A stretch of DNA of 64,000 nucleotides, from assembly GCA_035547915.1 (NCBI GenBank), contig DASZTS010000140.1:115430-179429 (forward strand). Reading direction: 5' to 3'. This DNA comes from DASSFG01 sp035547915. GTDB lineage: Bacteria > Planctomycetota > Planctomycetia > Pirellulales > JAICIG01. Below the pieces are notes generated by a model. It was not told the origin of the DNA, searched no databases, and was given only the letters and a program-made list of their open reading frames with translations. Both the position numbers and the translations under genes were made by a program. Positions within the stretch are counted from its first letter, which is position 1. Each line of letters starts with the position of its first letter. This document shows positions 51,208 to 60,723 of this stretch, piece after piece.

Positions 51208-52155
51208 TCAGTAGTCGACGTTCACGATCTTGCGTACCCATAGCGCCCCCAACGCCTGGAACCCCGCTAGGGTCCAGAGGATGTGTGGCCGGTCGAGCAA
51301 TACCTGCACGTACGGACGGTTGGCGACCAGCAGACCGCAGAAGACGCCGACGGGGAGCAACGCCAGGACCAGTGCCTGCAATCGCCCTTCGCTCGTCAAC
51401 GCTCGCACCTTGCCGGTCAGACGCAATCGTTTCCGCACCACGCCGGAAAGGTTGCTTAACAGTTCGACGATGTTGCCCCCCGCGCGGCGTTGTACGAGCA
51501 GCGCCGCCACGAACATCTGAAGTTCGATGACGCCCGTGCGCCGCGCCAGGTCGCGCAGCGCAAGATCGGGAGAACGCCCCAGGTTTTGTTGCTCATAGCA
51601 ATAGGCGAATTCGTCGGCCAGCGGCGGGTCGAGATCGCGGGCCACGATCTGGAAGGCCCCGGTCACGGTCTGCCCGGCGCGTACCGCGCGAGCCATCAGC
51701 TCGAACGCTTCGGGAAGTTGTCCGCAGACGGCCCGCTGCCTGCGCCGGCAGCGTTCACGCAGATAGACCAGCGGGGCCGCGCCTCCCAGGCAGGCGCAGG
51801 CCACGCCCACGTACCAAGGGCCGCACAACCACCCGCCGACCGCGGCGCATGCCGCGATCAGGGCGCTGGCCGTCAAGAAAAACTCCACGCTGACCGGCAG
51901 CCCCGATTGCGCCAGCATGTCCTGAAAACGACTCCATATGCCGGGGAGCGGTTGTGCCACCTCCGACGCCAGCCGGCCAAAGTTCTTGAACAATTCTTCG
52001 CGCGGTAGTTGGTCCGTCGATCCGATCTGCCCGCCCAGCCGGGCGCGGATGCGCAGTTGGCGGGCCAGAAACACGTCGGACGCCAGTGAACCGAGCGCCG
52101 CCACCCCCAAGGTCACGGCGGCGAAGGTAACGATGGCGACCAGTCCCGTGTTCAC
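51208..52155 (-). CDS. tadB: TadB, type II/IV secretion F-domain inner-membrane protein
   Basis: 315 aa from a GTG at 52155, which overlaps the cpaF stop by 4 bp (GTGA). Membrane segments and a T2SSF domain (GQLPEAFELMARAVRAGQTVTGAFQIVARDLDPPL, then GVIELQMFVAALLVQRRAGGNIVELL) are as in TadB. Longer upstream reading is cpaF shadow. Confidence 0.92.
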   Translation of the reverse strand: MNTGLVAIVTFAAVTLGVAALGSLASDVFLARQLRIRARLGGQIGSTDQLPREELFKNFGRLASEVAQPLPGIWSRFQDMLAQSGLPVSVEFFLTASALIAACAAVGGWLCGPWYVGVACACLGGAAPLVYLRERCRRRQRAVCGQLPEAFELMARAVRAGQTVTGAFQIVARDLDPPLADEFAYCYEQQNLGRSPDLALRDLARRTGVIELQMFVAALLVQRRAGGNIVELLSNLSGVVRKRLRLTGKVRALTSEGRLQALVLALLPVGVFCGLLVANRPYVQVLLDRPHILWTLAGFQALGALWVRKIVNVDY

Positions 52156-53522
52156 GAGCGGGCCCTCGTATGTTCTACCGCGTCGACCCGGTCGGCCGTG
52201 AGACGGCGGCGGTCGAACAGGCCGGCGGGCAAGCGTATGCCGGCCGCGTCGAGCCGTTCCACGCAATTCGGACGGATGCCCGTGGCCACGAAGTGGCCCT
52301 GTGCCCGGCGTTGATCGTCGACGCCGGTCTGCTCGAAGACGAACAGGTCGTGCATCGCCACCGTGTTTTCTACGCGCCCGGTGACCTCGGAGATCTGTAC
52401 GATCTTGCGTTGTCCGCCCATGAGCCGCGTCGTCTGCACGACGATCTGGATGGCCGAGGCGATCTGGCGATGAATGAACCACATCGGGACCGACGAGTCG
52501 GACATGCCCACCAGCATTTCCAGGCGGCCGATGGCGTCGCGCGAGTCGTTGGCGTGAATGGTCGTCAGGCTGCCGTCGTGCCCCGTGGTCATTGCCTGGA
52601 GCATGTCGAGCGCCTCGGCTCCGCGGCATTCACCGATGATGATGCGGTCGGGCCGCATTCGCAGTGCGTTGCGCACCAGGTCGCGCGCCGTGACGGCGCC
52701 GACCCCTTCCATGTTGGCGGCGCGCGTTTCCATCCGCGCCACGTGCGGTTGCTGCAATTGCAATTCGGCCGCGTCTTCGATCGTCACCAGTCGTTCGTCT
52801 TCGGAAATGTAGCCCGACAGCACGTTGAGCAGGGTGGTCTTGCCGCTCCCGGTGCCACCGGAAATGACGACGTTCAGCCGCGCCTGCACGCAGGCGGCCA
52901 GGAAGTCGATCATCTCCGAGGTGGCCGAACGCTGCGCGATGAGGTCGCCGGCCATCAAGGGACGCGTGGAGAATCGGCGGATGGAGACCAGCGCGCCGTC
53001 GAGCGCCACGGGACTGAGCACGGCGTTGACGCGGCTGCCGTCGGCCAGTCGTGCATCGACCATGGGACTCGCTTCGTCGATCCGCCGCCCGACACGACCG
53101 GCGATGCGCTGCACGACACCCAGCAGATGCTGCTCGTCCTCGAAGACGATCGGCGTCCGTTCCAGCCGCCCGCGGCGCTCGACATATACGGTGTTCGGAC
53201 CATTGATGAGAATGTCGGAGACCGTCGGATCGCGCATCAGCGCCTCCAGCGGACCCAGCCCCAGCGTCTCATCCAGCAGTTCCTCCACGAGCCGATCTCG
53301 CTCGGCCCGGCTGAGCAACTCGCTACGGCTGCCACAAATCTCCTCGGCCCCGCGACGGAACTGCGCCCGCAATTCGTCGGGGGGCATCGTGCGGACCACC
53401 GTTAGGTCCATCGCCGTGATCAGGCGCTCGTGCAGCTCCCGCTTGATGCGCGAGAAGCGGGCACGGTCCACGATGCCCTGCCACTTGGCGGCTTCCTCGA
53501 TGGCGCTCGGGCGCTCACGCAT
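52152..53522 (-). CDS. cpaF: CpaF/TadA pilus-assembly ATPase
   Basis: 456 aa. A type II/IV secretion ATPase with an N-terminal helical domain (DRLVEELLDETLGLGPLEALMRDPTVSDILINGP), Walker A SGGTGSGKTTLLN, Asp box VTIEDAAELQL, Walker B-like RPDRIIIGECRGAEALDMLQAM and His box TTGHDGSLTTIHANDSRDA. It powers Flp pilus extension. Confidence 0.96.
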   Translation of the reverse strand: MRERPSAIEEAAKWQGIVDRARFSRIKRELHERLITAMDLTVVRTMPPDELRAQFRRGAEEICGSRSELLSRAERDRLVEELLDETLGLGPLEALMRDPTVSDILINGPNTVYVERRGRLERTPIVFEDEQHLLGVVQRIAGRVGRRIDEASPMVDARLADGSRVNAVLSPVALDGALVSIRRFSTRPLMAGDLIAQRSATSEMIDFLAACVQARLNVVISGGTGSGKTTLLNVLSGYISEDERLVTIEDAAELQLQQPHVARMETRAANMEGVGAVTARDLVRNALRMRPDRIIIGECRGAEALDMLQAMTTGHDGSLTTIHANDSRDAIGRLEMLVGMSDSSVPMWFIHRQIASAIQIVVQTTRLMGGQRKIVQISEVTGRVENTVAMHDLFVFEQTGVDDQRRAQGHFVATGIRPNCVERLDAAGIRLPAGLFDRRRLTADRVDAVEHTRARS

Positions 53523-53574
53523 GAAATGGTCCCTTCGACTGGTTTCGCGTTTGTGAACCTATTACGGTCGGACA

Positions 53575-54744
53575 TCAATTTCCCGCGGCGGAGGCGGCGA
53601 GATCCGCGTGCGCGGGCCGCTGATGGTGCTGCGGACCGGACAGCAACGCGTCGCACACTTGTTTGAATCCCTTCGACACCTTGGCCGATGGCATCTCGAG
53701 CACCGCCGGACGGCCGACGTTGACGCAGGCGTTGACGGTCTTCGCGTCATCGGGCAACCGGTGTTCGATCCTCCGCTCGATCGACTTCTCGGCGAGCTTG
53801 ATCGAAATCTCGCTGGGCTGGCCGCAGCGGTTCGCGATCAGCACGATCTGTTCGTCGAGTATGCCCGCGCTGGTTAGATGGTTGACGGCCTGCTTGGTCT
53901 TGAGCAATGCAACCACATCGAGCCGGGTCACCAGTGCGATGACGTTGCTCGCCTGCGCGATGCGGAGATGGGCATCGTTTTCGTTGACGTCGTGATCGAC
54001 GACTACATAGGGGGACCGGCTCTGCGCCAGTTGCACGATCCGCGGCAGCAGGTCGACCGGCGGTCGCCGCTCGTCGCCCGAGGTGCCATAGGCCGGCAAC
54101 AATTCGACGCCGCAGTCATGCCGCACCAAGAGTTGGGCGAACGTCGCGTCGTCCAGTTCCAGGCCGTGCTGGCAGAGCTCGATCAGCGAATGGCGCGGCT
54201 CGAGATTGAACAGCAACGTCTGGTCGCTCACCGGTCCGCGCAGATCGAGCAGAAGACAGCGCTCGTGCCGCTTTGCGATCTCGGCCGCCAGGTTCGCCGC
54301 GACCGTGCTCCCGCCGCTCCCTCCCACCGCCGACCCGACAGCGATCGTGAAGGCGCTCGTTCCCTCCGGCGTCGGCTTCGAGCGCAAACGTTCGACCAGA
54401 CCCTCGAGCTCTCCGGTGAGGTCATCGGAATCGCTGAGGTAGTCGTCGGCCCCTGCTCGGATGGCTGCCAACACCTCGCTGGGTGAAGCAGGAACGCCCA
54501 CCGCCACGATCGTCGAGGGCGCGGCGGTACGAAGCTGGCCCACCGCTTTCTCCACGCGGGCCGCGTCGGCCATCGCGACGAAGAGCAAATCGGGCGTCGA
54601 CTCCGCGACGACCTTCAGCGCCGTCTCGGGCGAAACGATCTTCGAATGCGGACAATCCAGGCCCAAGCGGAGCAAAGCCGTCCGCAGCCTGGCCGCGACT
54701 ATTTGATTGTCACTGACGACAAGTACCGATGCTGGTAGCCCCAT
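53575..54744 (-). CDS. tadZ: TadZ/CpaE-like ParA-family localisation protein
   Basis: 389 aa from the ATG at 54744, with GAGG upstream; a GTG at 54762 is possible. An N-terminal receiver-like domain (ASVLVVSDNQIVAARLRTALL) lacks a clean set of phosphorylation residues. A MinD/ParA-like ATPase part follows with a deviant P-loop (VGSAVGGSGGSTVAANLAAEI), as is common in TadZ. It places the Tad machinery at a pole. First gene of the Tad operon. Confidence 0.9.
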   Translation of the reverse strand: MGLPASVLVVSDNQIVAARLRTALLRLGLDCPHSKIVSPETALKVVAESTPDLLFVAMADAARVEKAVGQLRTAAPSTIVAVGVPASPSEVLAAIRAGADDYLSDSDDLTGELEGLVERLRSKPTPEGTSAFTIAVGSAVGGSGGSTVAANLAAEIAKRHERCLLLDLRGPVSDQTLLFNLEPRHSLIELCQHGLELDDATFAQLLVRHDCGVELLPAYGTSGDERRPPVDLLPRIVQLAQSRSPYVVVDHDVNENDAHLRIAQASNVIALVTRLDVVALLKTKQAVNHLTSAGILDEQIVLIANRCGQPSEISIKLAEKSIERRIEHRLPDDAKTVNACVNVGRPAVLEMPSAKVSKGFKQVCDALLSGPQHHQRPAHADLAASAAGN

Positions 54745-55054
54745 AACGACCTCGACAGCCACACGTGCAGAAGGTCATGCGTCCTTGCGTACGTTGATTG
54801 ATCCATCACTCGTCCTTTCTGCGCCATCGAGCCGGGCGGCTATGAACCACCCGGCCCTGTTGCAAACCCAAAGTTGTATGGTTGATCGCCGCCCCGGTTC
54901 AGCAAGGTCACCACGGAATTATAGGTCAGGATCCTTCGGCGGCCGGCGGTAACGGCCAAATTGGAAAAAACCTAGAATAATTTCTTGCACGGGGCGGAAG
55001 GGCCCGCATAAACGGCCCGCCGACCGATGCCGGTGTTACGGACGCCGCCGATCT
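54745..55054. other. Region upstream of the Tad operon, 310 bp
   Basis: No gene. It should hold the Tad promoter (minus strand) but none is clear. A pilin, prepilin peptidase, secretin or CpaB gene, usually next to tadZ, is not present. Confidence 0.45.
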
Positions 55055-55474
55055 TCAGGGCAGGGTGGCCGCTTCCAACCAGAAGCGTTCGATGAGCCGT
55101 ACGAGGTCGAAGAAGAGGTGCAGATCGGCCGGCTTGGTGACAAAGCAGTTGGCGCATAGTTCGTAACTGCGCGAAACGTCGTCGCGCGAGTTCGACGTGG
55201 TCAGCACGATGACCGGAATGGACCTCAGCGCCGGGTCGCGCTTGATCTCGGCCAATGCTTCTGCACCGCTCTTGCGCGGCATGTTCAGATCGAGCAGGAT
55301 GATACCGGGCCGCCGGGCCGTAGCGTGCTCGCCCTCCTGGCGCAGGTATTCGAGCAACTCGACACCGTCGCGGACCACGTTCAGGTGCGTCGGCAACTGG
55401 CTCTGTGCCAATGCTTCGCGCATCAGGCAGACGTCGGCCGGGTCGTCTTCCGCGAGCAGGATATCAATGGACAT
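55055..55474 (-). CDS. Stand-alone response regulator (Rcp1-like)
   Basis: 139 aa from the ATG at 55474. A single receiver domain: ILLAEDDPADVCLMREAL, GIILLDLNMPRKSGAEAL with the phospho-Asp, VIVLTTSNSRDDV and CFVTKPADL. It resembles the small regulators paired with phytochrome-like kinases. Its start lies inside the end of the PAS kinase gene, so the kinase is its likely partner. Confidence 0.92.
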   Translation of the reverse strand: MSIDILLAEDDPADVCLMREALAQSQLPTHLNVVRDGVELLEYLRQEGEHATARRPGIILLDLNMPRKSGAEALAEIKRDPALRSIPVIVLTTSNSRDDVSRSYELCANCFVTKPADLHLFFDLVRLIERFWLEAATLP

Positions 55475-56939
55475 GGCACACCGCCTCTCTTGCCGGCTGC
55501 CGCTCGGCGTGGACCGGCGCCGGCGGCAGCGTGAAATAGAATGTCGTGCCGCGGCCGGGAGTCGATTCGATCCAGATGCGGCCCCCGTGCCGCTCCACGA
55601 TGCGTTGGCAGATCGACAGACCGATGCCCGTGCCAGGATACTTCTCGCGCGTGTGGAGCCGTTGGAAGATCTGAAACACTCGTTGATGTTGGGCCGGATC
55701 GATGCCGATGCCGTTGTCGTGCACCCCGAACCGCCAGATGCCGTTTTCCTCTCGTACCGCATCGACCGTGACCACCGGCGGTTGTGGGCCGCGGAACTTC
55801 AAGGCATTGCCGATCAGGTTCTGGAACAACTGGGTCAGTTGTCCTTCGTCGCCCAGAACCGTCGGCAGTTCGCCGCAGCGCACGTCGGCCCCGCTGTCCT
55901 CGATCGCCGAACTGAGGTTGTCGATGGCGCCGCGGCACGCAGCACCGCTGTCGACAGGCGAACTGGACGCCGTGCGTGAATTGATGTGCGCCAGCTCGAG
56001 TAGGGCCGTAATCAGCGCGCTCATGCGGTGGCTACCGTCGACGGCGTAGTCGATGTAACGGTTCCCGTCGGCATCGAGTTGTCCCCGATAGCGGTCCTTG
56101 AGGAGCTGACAAAACGACGAGACCTTGCGCAACGGCTCCTTCAAGTCGTGCGAGGCCACGTAGGCGAACTGCGCCAGATCGCCGTTCGACCGCTGCAACT
56201 CGTCGGCCAGTTTCTTCAGCGCGGCTTCGGTATTCTTCTGCTGCGTGACATCGACAATCGCGATGAGCACCAGCACGTCCCGATCGGTGACGACGGCCTG
56301 CACGCCGATTTCGATGGGAAACTCGCTGCCGTCTTCGCGCAGGCCGAACAGATCCTTCACCGTGCGGCCACCCGGATCGCGCGCCGCGGCACAGGCGCCG
56401 AAGGGGTCGCGCGTCTGTCCGTCGCGCAGGCGGGGCGGCAGAAGCACATCGACCGACTGGCCCACGAGGGCGCTGCGCGGGTGGCCGAAGCACTGCTCCG
56501 TCTGGGCGTTGACCTGCACGATCCGGCCGTTCTGATTGGCCATCACGATCGGATAGGGGGCCAACTCGACGACGAGTCGCGACCGTTCGTTGGCCCGCTG
56601 CCGCTCGCGGATCTCTCCCTGCAACAACTCGTTCATGCGCGACAGGTTGGGCAGAGCCAGGGCCTTGGGAATCACCCGCCAGACGGCGGCGACCGCCAGC
56701 CAGCAGAGCACGGCGGCGACCGCACCGGATATCTGCAGAGCCCTTGCCAGACTGGCGGGCAAGAGATAACCGGCCAAGCCCACCCCGGTGCAGGCGATCG
56801 CGGCCGCCAAAACGAGACTGCCGGCCACCCGGAACGGAAAATCTTTGCGTTGGATGAGGAATGTGGCGAGCGAGACGGCCAGCACGATCCAGGCCATCCA
56901 CGCCACGAGTCCGGATTCGACGGATATTCCCTCCAGCAT
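55464..56939 (-). CDS. Membrane PAS-domain sensor histidine kinase
   Basis: About 491 aa from the ATG at 56939; a TTG 21 codons earlier is possible. Three membrane helices (MAWIVLAVSLATFLI, VLAAAIACTGVGLAGYLLPA, AVAAVLCWLAVAAVW) precede a PAS domain (LAPYPIVMANQNGRIVQVNAQTEQCFG), a HisKA part (FAYVASHDLKEPLRKVSSFCQLL, phospho-His in ASHD) and an ATPase domain (NLIGNALKFRG, VHDNGIGIDPAQHQRVFQIFQRL, GTGIGLSICQRIVERHGG). The SHDLKEPLR motif matches phytochrome-like kinases. Overlaps its regulator by 11 bp. Confidence 0.93.
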   Translation of the reverse strand: MLEGISVESGLVAWMAWIVLAVSLATFLIQRKDFPFRVAGSLVLAAAIACTGVGLAGYLLPASLARALQISGAVAAVLCWLAVAAVWRVIPKALALPNLSRMNELLQGEIRERQRANERSRLVVELAPYPIVMANQNGRIVQVNAQTEQCFGHPRSALVGQSVDVLLPPRLRDGQTRDPFGACAAARDPGGRTVKDLFGLREDGSEFPIEIGVQAVVTDRDVLVLIAIVDVTQQKNTEAALKKLADELQRSNGDLAQFAYVASHDLKEPLRKVSSFCQLLKDRYRGQLDADGNRYIDYAVDGSHRMSALITALLELAHINSRTASSSPVDSGAACRGAIDNLSSAIEDSGADVRCGELPTVLGDEGQLTQLFQNLIGNALKFRGPQPPVVTVDAVREENGIWRFGVHDNGIGIDPAQHQRVFQIFQRLHTREKYPGTGIGLSICQRIVERHGGRIWIESTPGRGTTFYFTLPPAPVHAERQPAREAVCHVH

Positions 56940-57139
56940 GGTGAACACCTGTGGGGGCGCGGCGCTCGAGCCGACGTGGTTAGGGAAGTCGGTTTCGTGC
57001 AAGGCAGGCTCTTCGAGGAAGCTGTGGCCGTCGTCACAAATCTAGCCCATGCTTTCGACCGACCGCACGCCGCCCCTCGATCGAACTTGCAATCGCCCGG
57101 CGGCAACCTACGTTTTCGATAGGGCGATCGGAGAGACGA

Positions 57140-57628
57140 ATGGGCAGATCGCAGCAGTCTGACGGCAGGGGCCGAAGCGCGGCCGATGACAACCTGCGTG
57201 GCGTGCGAATCCTGTGCATCGACGACGATCCGGATGTCGTCCGCGCCATCGAGACCTGCCTGGCGACGATCGGCGCGGTCGTCTCCTGTGCCTACAACGG
57301 CCGCCAAGGCCATTGGCTGGCACTGACGGAAAAGCCCGACCTGGTCATCACGGACATCGCCATGCCGCTGGGCGCCGGCGGTGACATCGTCGAATGTTTG
57401 CAGCGCAATTCTGAAACACAGGACATACCGGTCGTCGTGCTCAGCGGCCGCAGAGACGATCGCTTGAAGCAGCGCTTACTGAAGGGCGGAGTAAAGCGAT
57501 GGCTGATGAAGCCGATGCGGCACGAAGAGTTACTCGCGGCAGTCCGTTCCTTGGCCACCGCTACAGAGCCGGCCAGCCCGGTGGAGGCGCGGCATGACGG
57601 CCGAATCCATTCGCGTTTTGCTTGTTGA
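57140..57628 (+). CDS. Response regulator, single receiver domain
   Basis: 162 aa. ILCIDDDPDVVRAIETCL, LVITDIAMPLGAGGDIV with the phospho-Asp, VVVLSGRRDD and WLMKPMRHEEL. No output domain. The stop overlaps the next gene by 35 bp, indicating co-expression with the hybrid kinase. Confidence 0.9.
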   Translation: MGRSQQSDGRGRSAADDNLRGVRILCIDDDPDVVRAIETCLATIGAVVSCAYNGRQGHWLALTEKPDLVITDIAMPLGAGGDIVECLQRNSETQDIPVVVLSGRRDDRLKQRLLKGGVKRWLMKPMRHEELLAAVRSLATATEPASPVEARHDGRIHSRFAC

Positions 57629-59522
57629 CGACGACCGGGCCGACGCCGATCTGGCGCGGCTGCGACTACAGGACTCGCGTCTCCGTCGCTTCGTGATCGA
57701 ACACCGTGAGACGGCCGCCGACGCGCTGGCCATCTTGCGAGATGCCGCCTTCGACGTGATCCTGCTCGATCTCTCGCTTCCCGACAGCCAGGGCATCGAG
57801 ACACTCGAAATCCTCCAGCGTGAACAGAACGATGTGCCGGTGATCGTGCTCACTGGGCTCAGCGACGAATCGACCGCCTTGCAGTCGCTGGAACATGGCG
57901 CCCAAGACTACATCATCAAGGACGACGCCAGCCGCGAAGTGCTCGAGCGATCGATCTGCTATGCCATGCAACGGCGACAACAAGGACGCCGGCTGGAAGT
58001 GATGAACGACCGGCTCGCCCAGCAGAACGGCCGGTTGGAGGAGATGAACGAGACCGCGCGGGACTTCGTCGACAACGCCTCGCACGACTTCCGGACGCCG
58101 TTGACGGTCATCCGCGAGTTTGCCTCGATCATGCAAGAGGGGCTCGCCGGCCCCGTGACGGCGCAACAAACGGAGTTTCTGGAAATCATCCTGGCCCGCG
58201 TCGACGATCTGGCGATGCTCGTGGACGACATGCTCGACGTCAGCAAAGTCGAAGCCGGCCTGCTGGGCTTGGCGCGGCAGTCGGGGCACGTGAGCGACGC
58301 GATCGGCCGCGTGCAGGTCATGCTGGAGACGAGAGCGAAGTCGAAGGGCGTGCGCTTCGAGATCGAGATTGCCGGCGGGCTGCCGGTCGTCTACTGCGAC
58401 TTCGAAAAGTTCGGCCGGGTCTTGGTCAATCTGGCCGTGAACGCCATCAAGTTCACGCCCGCGGGTGGTCGTGTCGTGCTCTGGGCACGCCGCGGGGCCG
58501 ACGAGCGGGATGTGGAGATCGGCTTGACGGACGAAGGGCCGGGCATCAGCCGCGACGACCTGGAGATCATCTTCGAGCGCTTCGAGCAGGCCGGCCGCCA
58601 GGCCCACGCCGGCGTCAAAGGGTTTGGCCTGGGGCTGAGCATCGCAAGGGAACTCGTCTATCTCAACCTCGGCAAGATGCACGTCGAGAGCGAGGAAGGG
58701 CGAGGCAGCACGTTTTCGTTCACCGTGCCGGTCAACAATCCGAGCTGGCTCTGCGAGCGTTTCATCAAACAGGTTTCGCAATCGGCCGCGGCGCGCGGCG
58801 AATCGGCCCATTTGTCGCTGCTCGTCGCCGAATTCCCGGCATGCGAGGAAGAGCGGATCTTGCACGCGGCCGACGGCTTCTTGCAAACCGCCGTGCGTGG
58901 TCGCACCTTCGTCTATCGCTGTGCGCCGCACCGCTGGGTGCTGCTCGTCGCCTGCTCCGACGATGAACTGCGCGAGGTCGAGCAGCGGCTGCTGGCCGAT
59001 TGGAACGAACTGGGAGAGAACCGTCCCGACGGTGCGCTGCCCGCACTGAGTCTGCATCGCAGCGGCTCCTGGCGGGCCGATACGCACCAGGACGAACTGA
59101 TCGCCGAGTATACGGCCGCCATGACCGCATCACCCGAACCCGGCTCGTCGGCCCGGCGCGTATTACTGGTCGACGACGACGAGGACGTGACCCAATCGCT
59201 CGGCCTGCGGTTGCATGCCGCCGGCTACGACGTGCTGAGCGCCAACGACGGCCGGCGGGGATTCGACATCGCCAAGGCGCAGCAGCCCGACGTCATCGTG
59301 CTCGATGTCCGGATGCCGCGGCAGGACGGAATCGTCACACTGCGCGAGCTGAAGGCGTGCGACAGCACGAACCACATCCCCGTCATAATGCTTTCCGCCA
59401 GCAAGAACGAGCAACGACTGACGCGCGAGCTGGGCGCCAAATACTTCATCCAAAAGCCGTTCGACGCACGCACCGTGCTGTCGGCGATCGAGGCGTCGCT
59501 CTTGGAGGCCCAACCTGTATGA
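57594..59522 (+). CDS. Hybrid REC-histidine kinase-REC protein
   Basis: 642 aa. N-terminal receiver (VLLVDDDRADADLA, VILLDLSLPDSQG, VIVLTGLSDE, YIIKDD), HisKA (FVDNASHDFRTPLTVIREFAS), ATPase domain (NLAVNAIKFTPAGGRVVLWA, DEGPGISRDDLEIIFERFEQAG, GFGLGLSIARELV), then a region of about 120 residues I cannot assign (LSLLVAEFPACEEERILHAA), then a C-terminal receiver (VLLVDDDEDVTQSLGL, VIVLDVRMPRQDG, YFIQKPF). No membrane helices. Probably a cytoplasmic phosphorelay hub. Confidence 0.93.
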   Translation: MTAESIRVLLVDDDRADADLARLRLQDSRLRRFVIEHRETAADALAILRDAAFDVILLDLSLPDSQGIETLEILQREQNDVPVIVLTGLSDESTALQSLEHGAQDYIIKDDASREVLERSICYAMQRRQQGRRLEVMNDRLAQQNGRLEEMNETARDFVDNASHDFRTPLTVIREFASIMQEGLAGPVTAQQTEFLEIILARVDDLAMLVDDMLDVSKVEAGLLGLARQSGHVSDAIGRVQVMLETRAKSKGVRFEIEIAGGLPVVYCDFEKFGRVLVNLAVNAIKFTPAGGRVVLWARRGADERDVEIGLTDEGPGISRDDLEIIFERFEQAGRQAHAGVKGFGLGLSIARELVYLNLGKMHVESEEGRGSTFSFTVPVNNPSWLCERFIKQVSQSAAARGESAHLSLLVAEFPACEEERILHAADGFLQTAVRGRTFVYRCAPHRWVLLVACSDDELREVEQRLLADWNELGENRPDGALPALSLHRSGSWRADTHQDELIAEYTAAMTASPEPGSSARRVLLVDDDEDVTQSLGLRLHAAGYDVLSANDGRRGFDIAKAQQPDVIVLDVRMPRQDGIVTLRELKACDSTNHIPVIMLSASKNEQRLTRELGAKYFIQKPFDARTVLSAIEASLLEAQPV

Positions 59523-60331
59523 CATCGAAATCGATCGTTTTGGCCGACGACGACGCCGACCTGCTCGACGTGCTGGCCTTTCGTTGCCGCGCGATGGGGC
59601 TCGAAGTGCGCATCGCGCGCGACGGCCTGGCCGCTATGAAGTTGATCACCAGCGCCGTGCCGGATGTGGCGTGTGTCGATGTCTCGATGCCGGGCGTCGA
59701 CGGGCTCATGCTGTCCGACATGTTGCGTTGGGACGAACGATTCTCGTCGCTCCCCATCATCGTGCTCACCGGTCAGCATGCCACGGAGGTGCTGCCGCGG
59801 TGTCACCGGTCGTGCGCGTATTACGTGCCGAAGGGTCCGCACATGTGGTCGCGTTTGGAGCCGTTGCTGGCGGAACTGCTGGCCGCGCCGTCCGCCGACG
59901 AGGCACCCGCACCGGCCGAGGAGACGAGCGAACAGACCGGGCCTGCGATGCCGTGGGTGCTGTGCATCGAGGACGACGACGACTTGTCGCGGTCGTTGAA
60001 GGTGCGGCTCGAGGCGCATGGTGTCGCGGTCGTACGGGCTTCGTCCGGGATGGAGGGTTATCGCAGCGCGCATCAATATCCGGCCGACGCCATCCTCCTC
60101 GACTACAACCTGCCTGACGGACGGGGCGACTACGTGCTGCGACGCCTCAAAGAAAACCCGGCTACCGCGGAGGTACCGGTCATCGTCGTCAGTGGGCTGA
60201 AAGACCGCAGCGTCGAACGCAAGCTGCGCAACATGGGCGCCGTCAATTACCTCACCAAGCCGCTCGTGTTCGCCGACTTGCTGGCGGAACTGGCGAACCA
60301 TCTCGACATCTTGCCGACCGCTGCCATGTAG
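59519..60331 (+). CDS. Tandem double-receiver protein
   Basis: 270 aa from the ATG at 59519, which overlaps the kinase stop (ATGA). Receiver 1: IVLADDDADLLDVL, VACVDVSMPGVDGLML, IIVLTGQ, YYVPKG. Receiver 2: VLCIEDDDDLSRSLK, ILLDYNLPDGRGDY, VIVVSGLKDR, YLTKPL. The linker is Pro/Ala/Glu-rich. No output domain, so it may relay phosphate between proteins of this cluster. Confidence 0.92.
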   Translation: MTSKSIVLADDDADLLDVLAFRCRAMGLEVRIARDGLAAMKLITSAVPDVACVDVSMPGVDGLMLSDMLRWDERFSSLPIIVLTGQHATEVLPRCHRSCAYYVPKGPHMWSRLEPLLAELLAAPSADEAPAPAEETSEQTGPAMPWVLCIEDDDDLSRSLKVRLEAHGVAVVRASSGMEGYRSAHQYPADAILLDYNLPDGRGDYVLRRLKENPATAEVPVIVVSGLKDRSVERKLRNMGAVNYLTKPLVFADLLAELANHLDILPTAAM

Positions 60332-60354
60332 CGACGCTCGCCGCCATGCACGCG

Positions 60355-60723
60355 TTATGGCTCGACGTAGTCGAGACGGAACGGTTTGTTGGTGATGAAC
60401 ACGACGGTCACGTCCCCCTCTGGGCTGGCACCGTGCTCCATCACCTGTCCTTCGGGAAACCAGACGAAGCTGCCCGGTCCGAAGGTTCCCTCGTGCGTCA
60501 CCAACGTTCCTTCGAGAACGTACATCCCATGTCCGCAGGGGTGCGTGTGCCGCGGGTTGATCACACCCGCCGGATAACGCACCAGGCGCACGAGCATGCC
60601 GGTTTCCGCATCGCTGAATAGCTCCTTGCGGAAGATCACGCCGCCGACCTTCTCATTGAAGCGCTCCTCCCAGGGTAGGGCGTTGGCATCGACGCTCAAC
60701 AGAGGCTTTTCGTTGATGCTCAT
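60355..60723 (-). CDS. Cupin-domain protein
   Basis: 122 aa from the ATG at 60723. Cupin motif 1 PRHTHPCGHGMYVLEGTLV (metal-binding His residues) and motif 2 GPGSFVWFPEGQVMEHGA are present. Resembles small ChrR-like/anti-sigma cupins or dioxygenase-fold proteins; the substrate is unknown. Overlaps the LRR gene stop by 4 bp (ATGA). Confidence 0.9.
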   Translation of the reverse strand: MSINEKPLLSVDANALPWEERFNEKVGGVIFRKELFSDAETGMLVRLVRYPAGVINPRHTHPCGHGMYVLEGTLVTHEGTFGPGSFVWFPEGQVMEHGASPEGDVTVVFITNKPFRLDYVEP

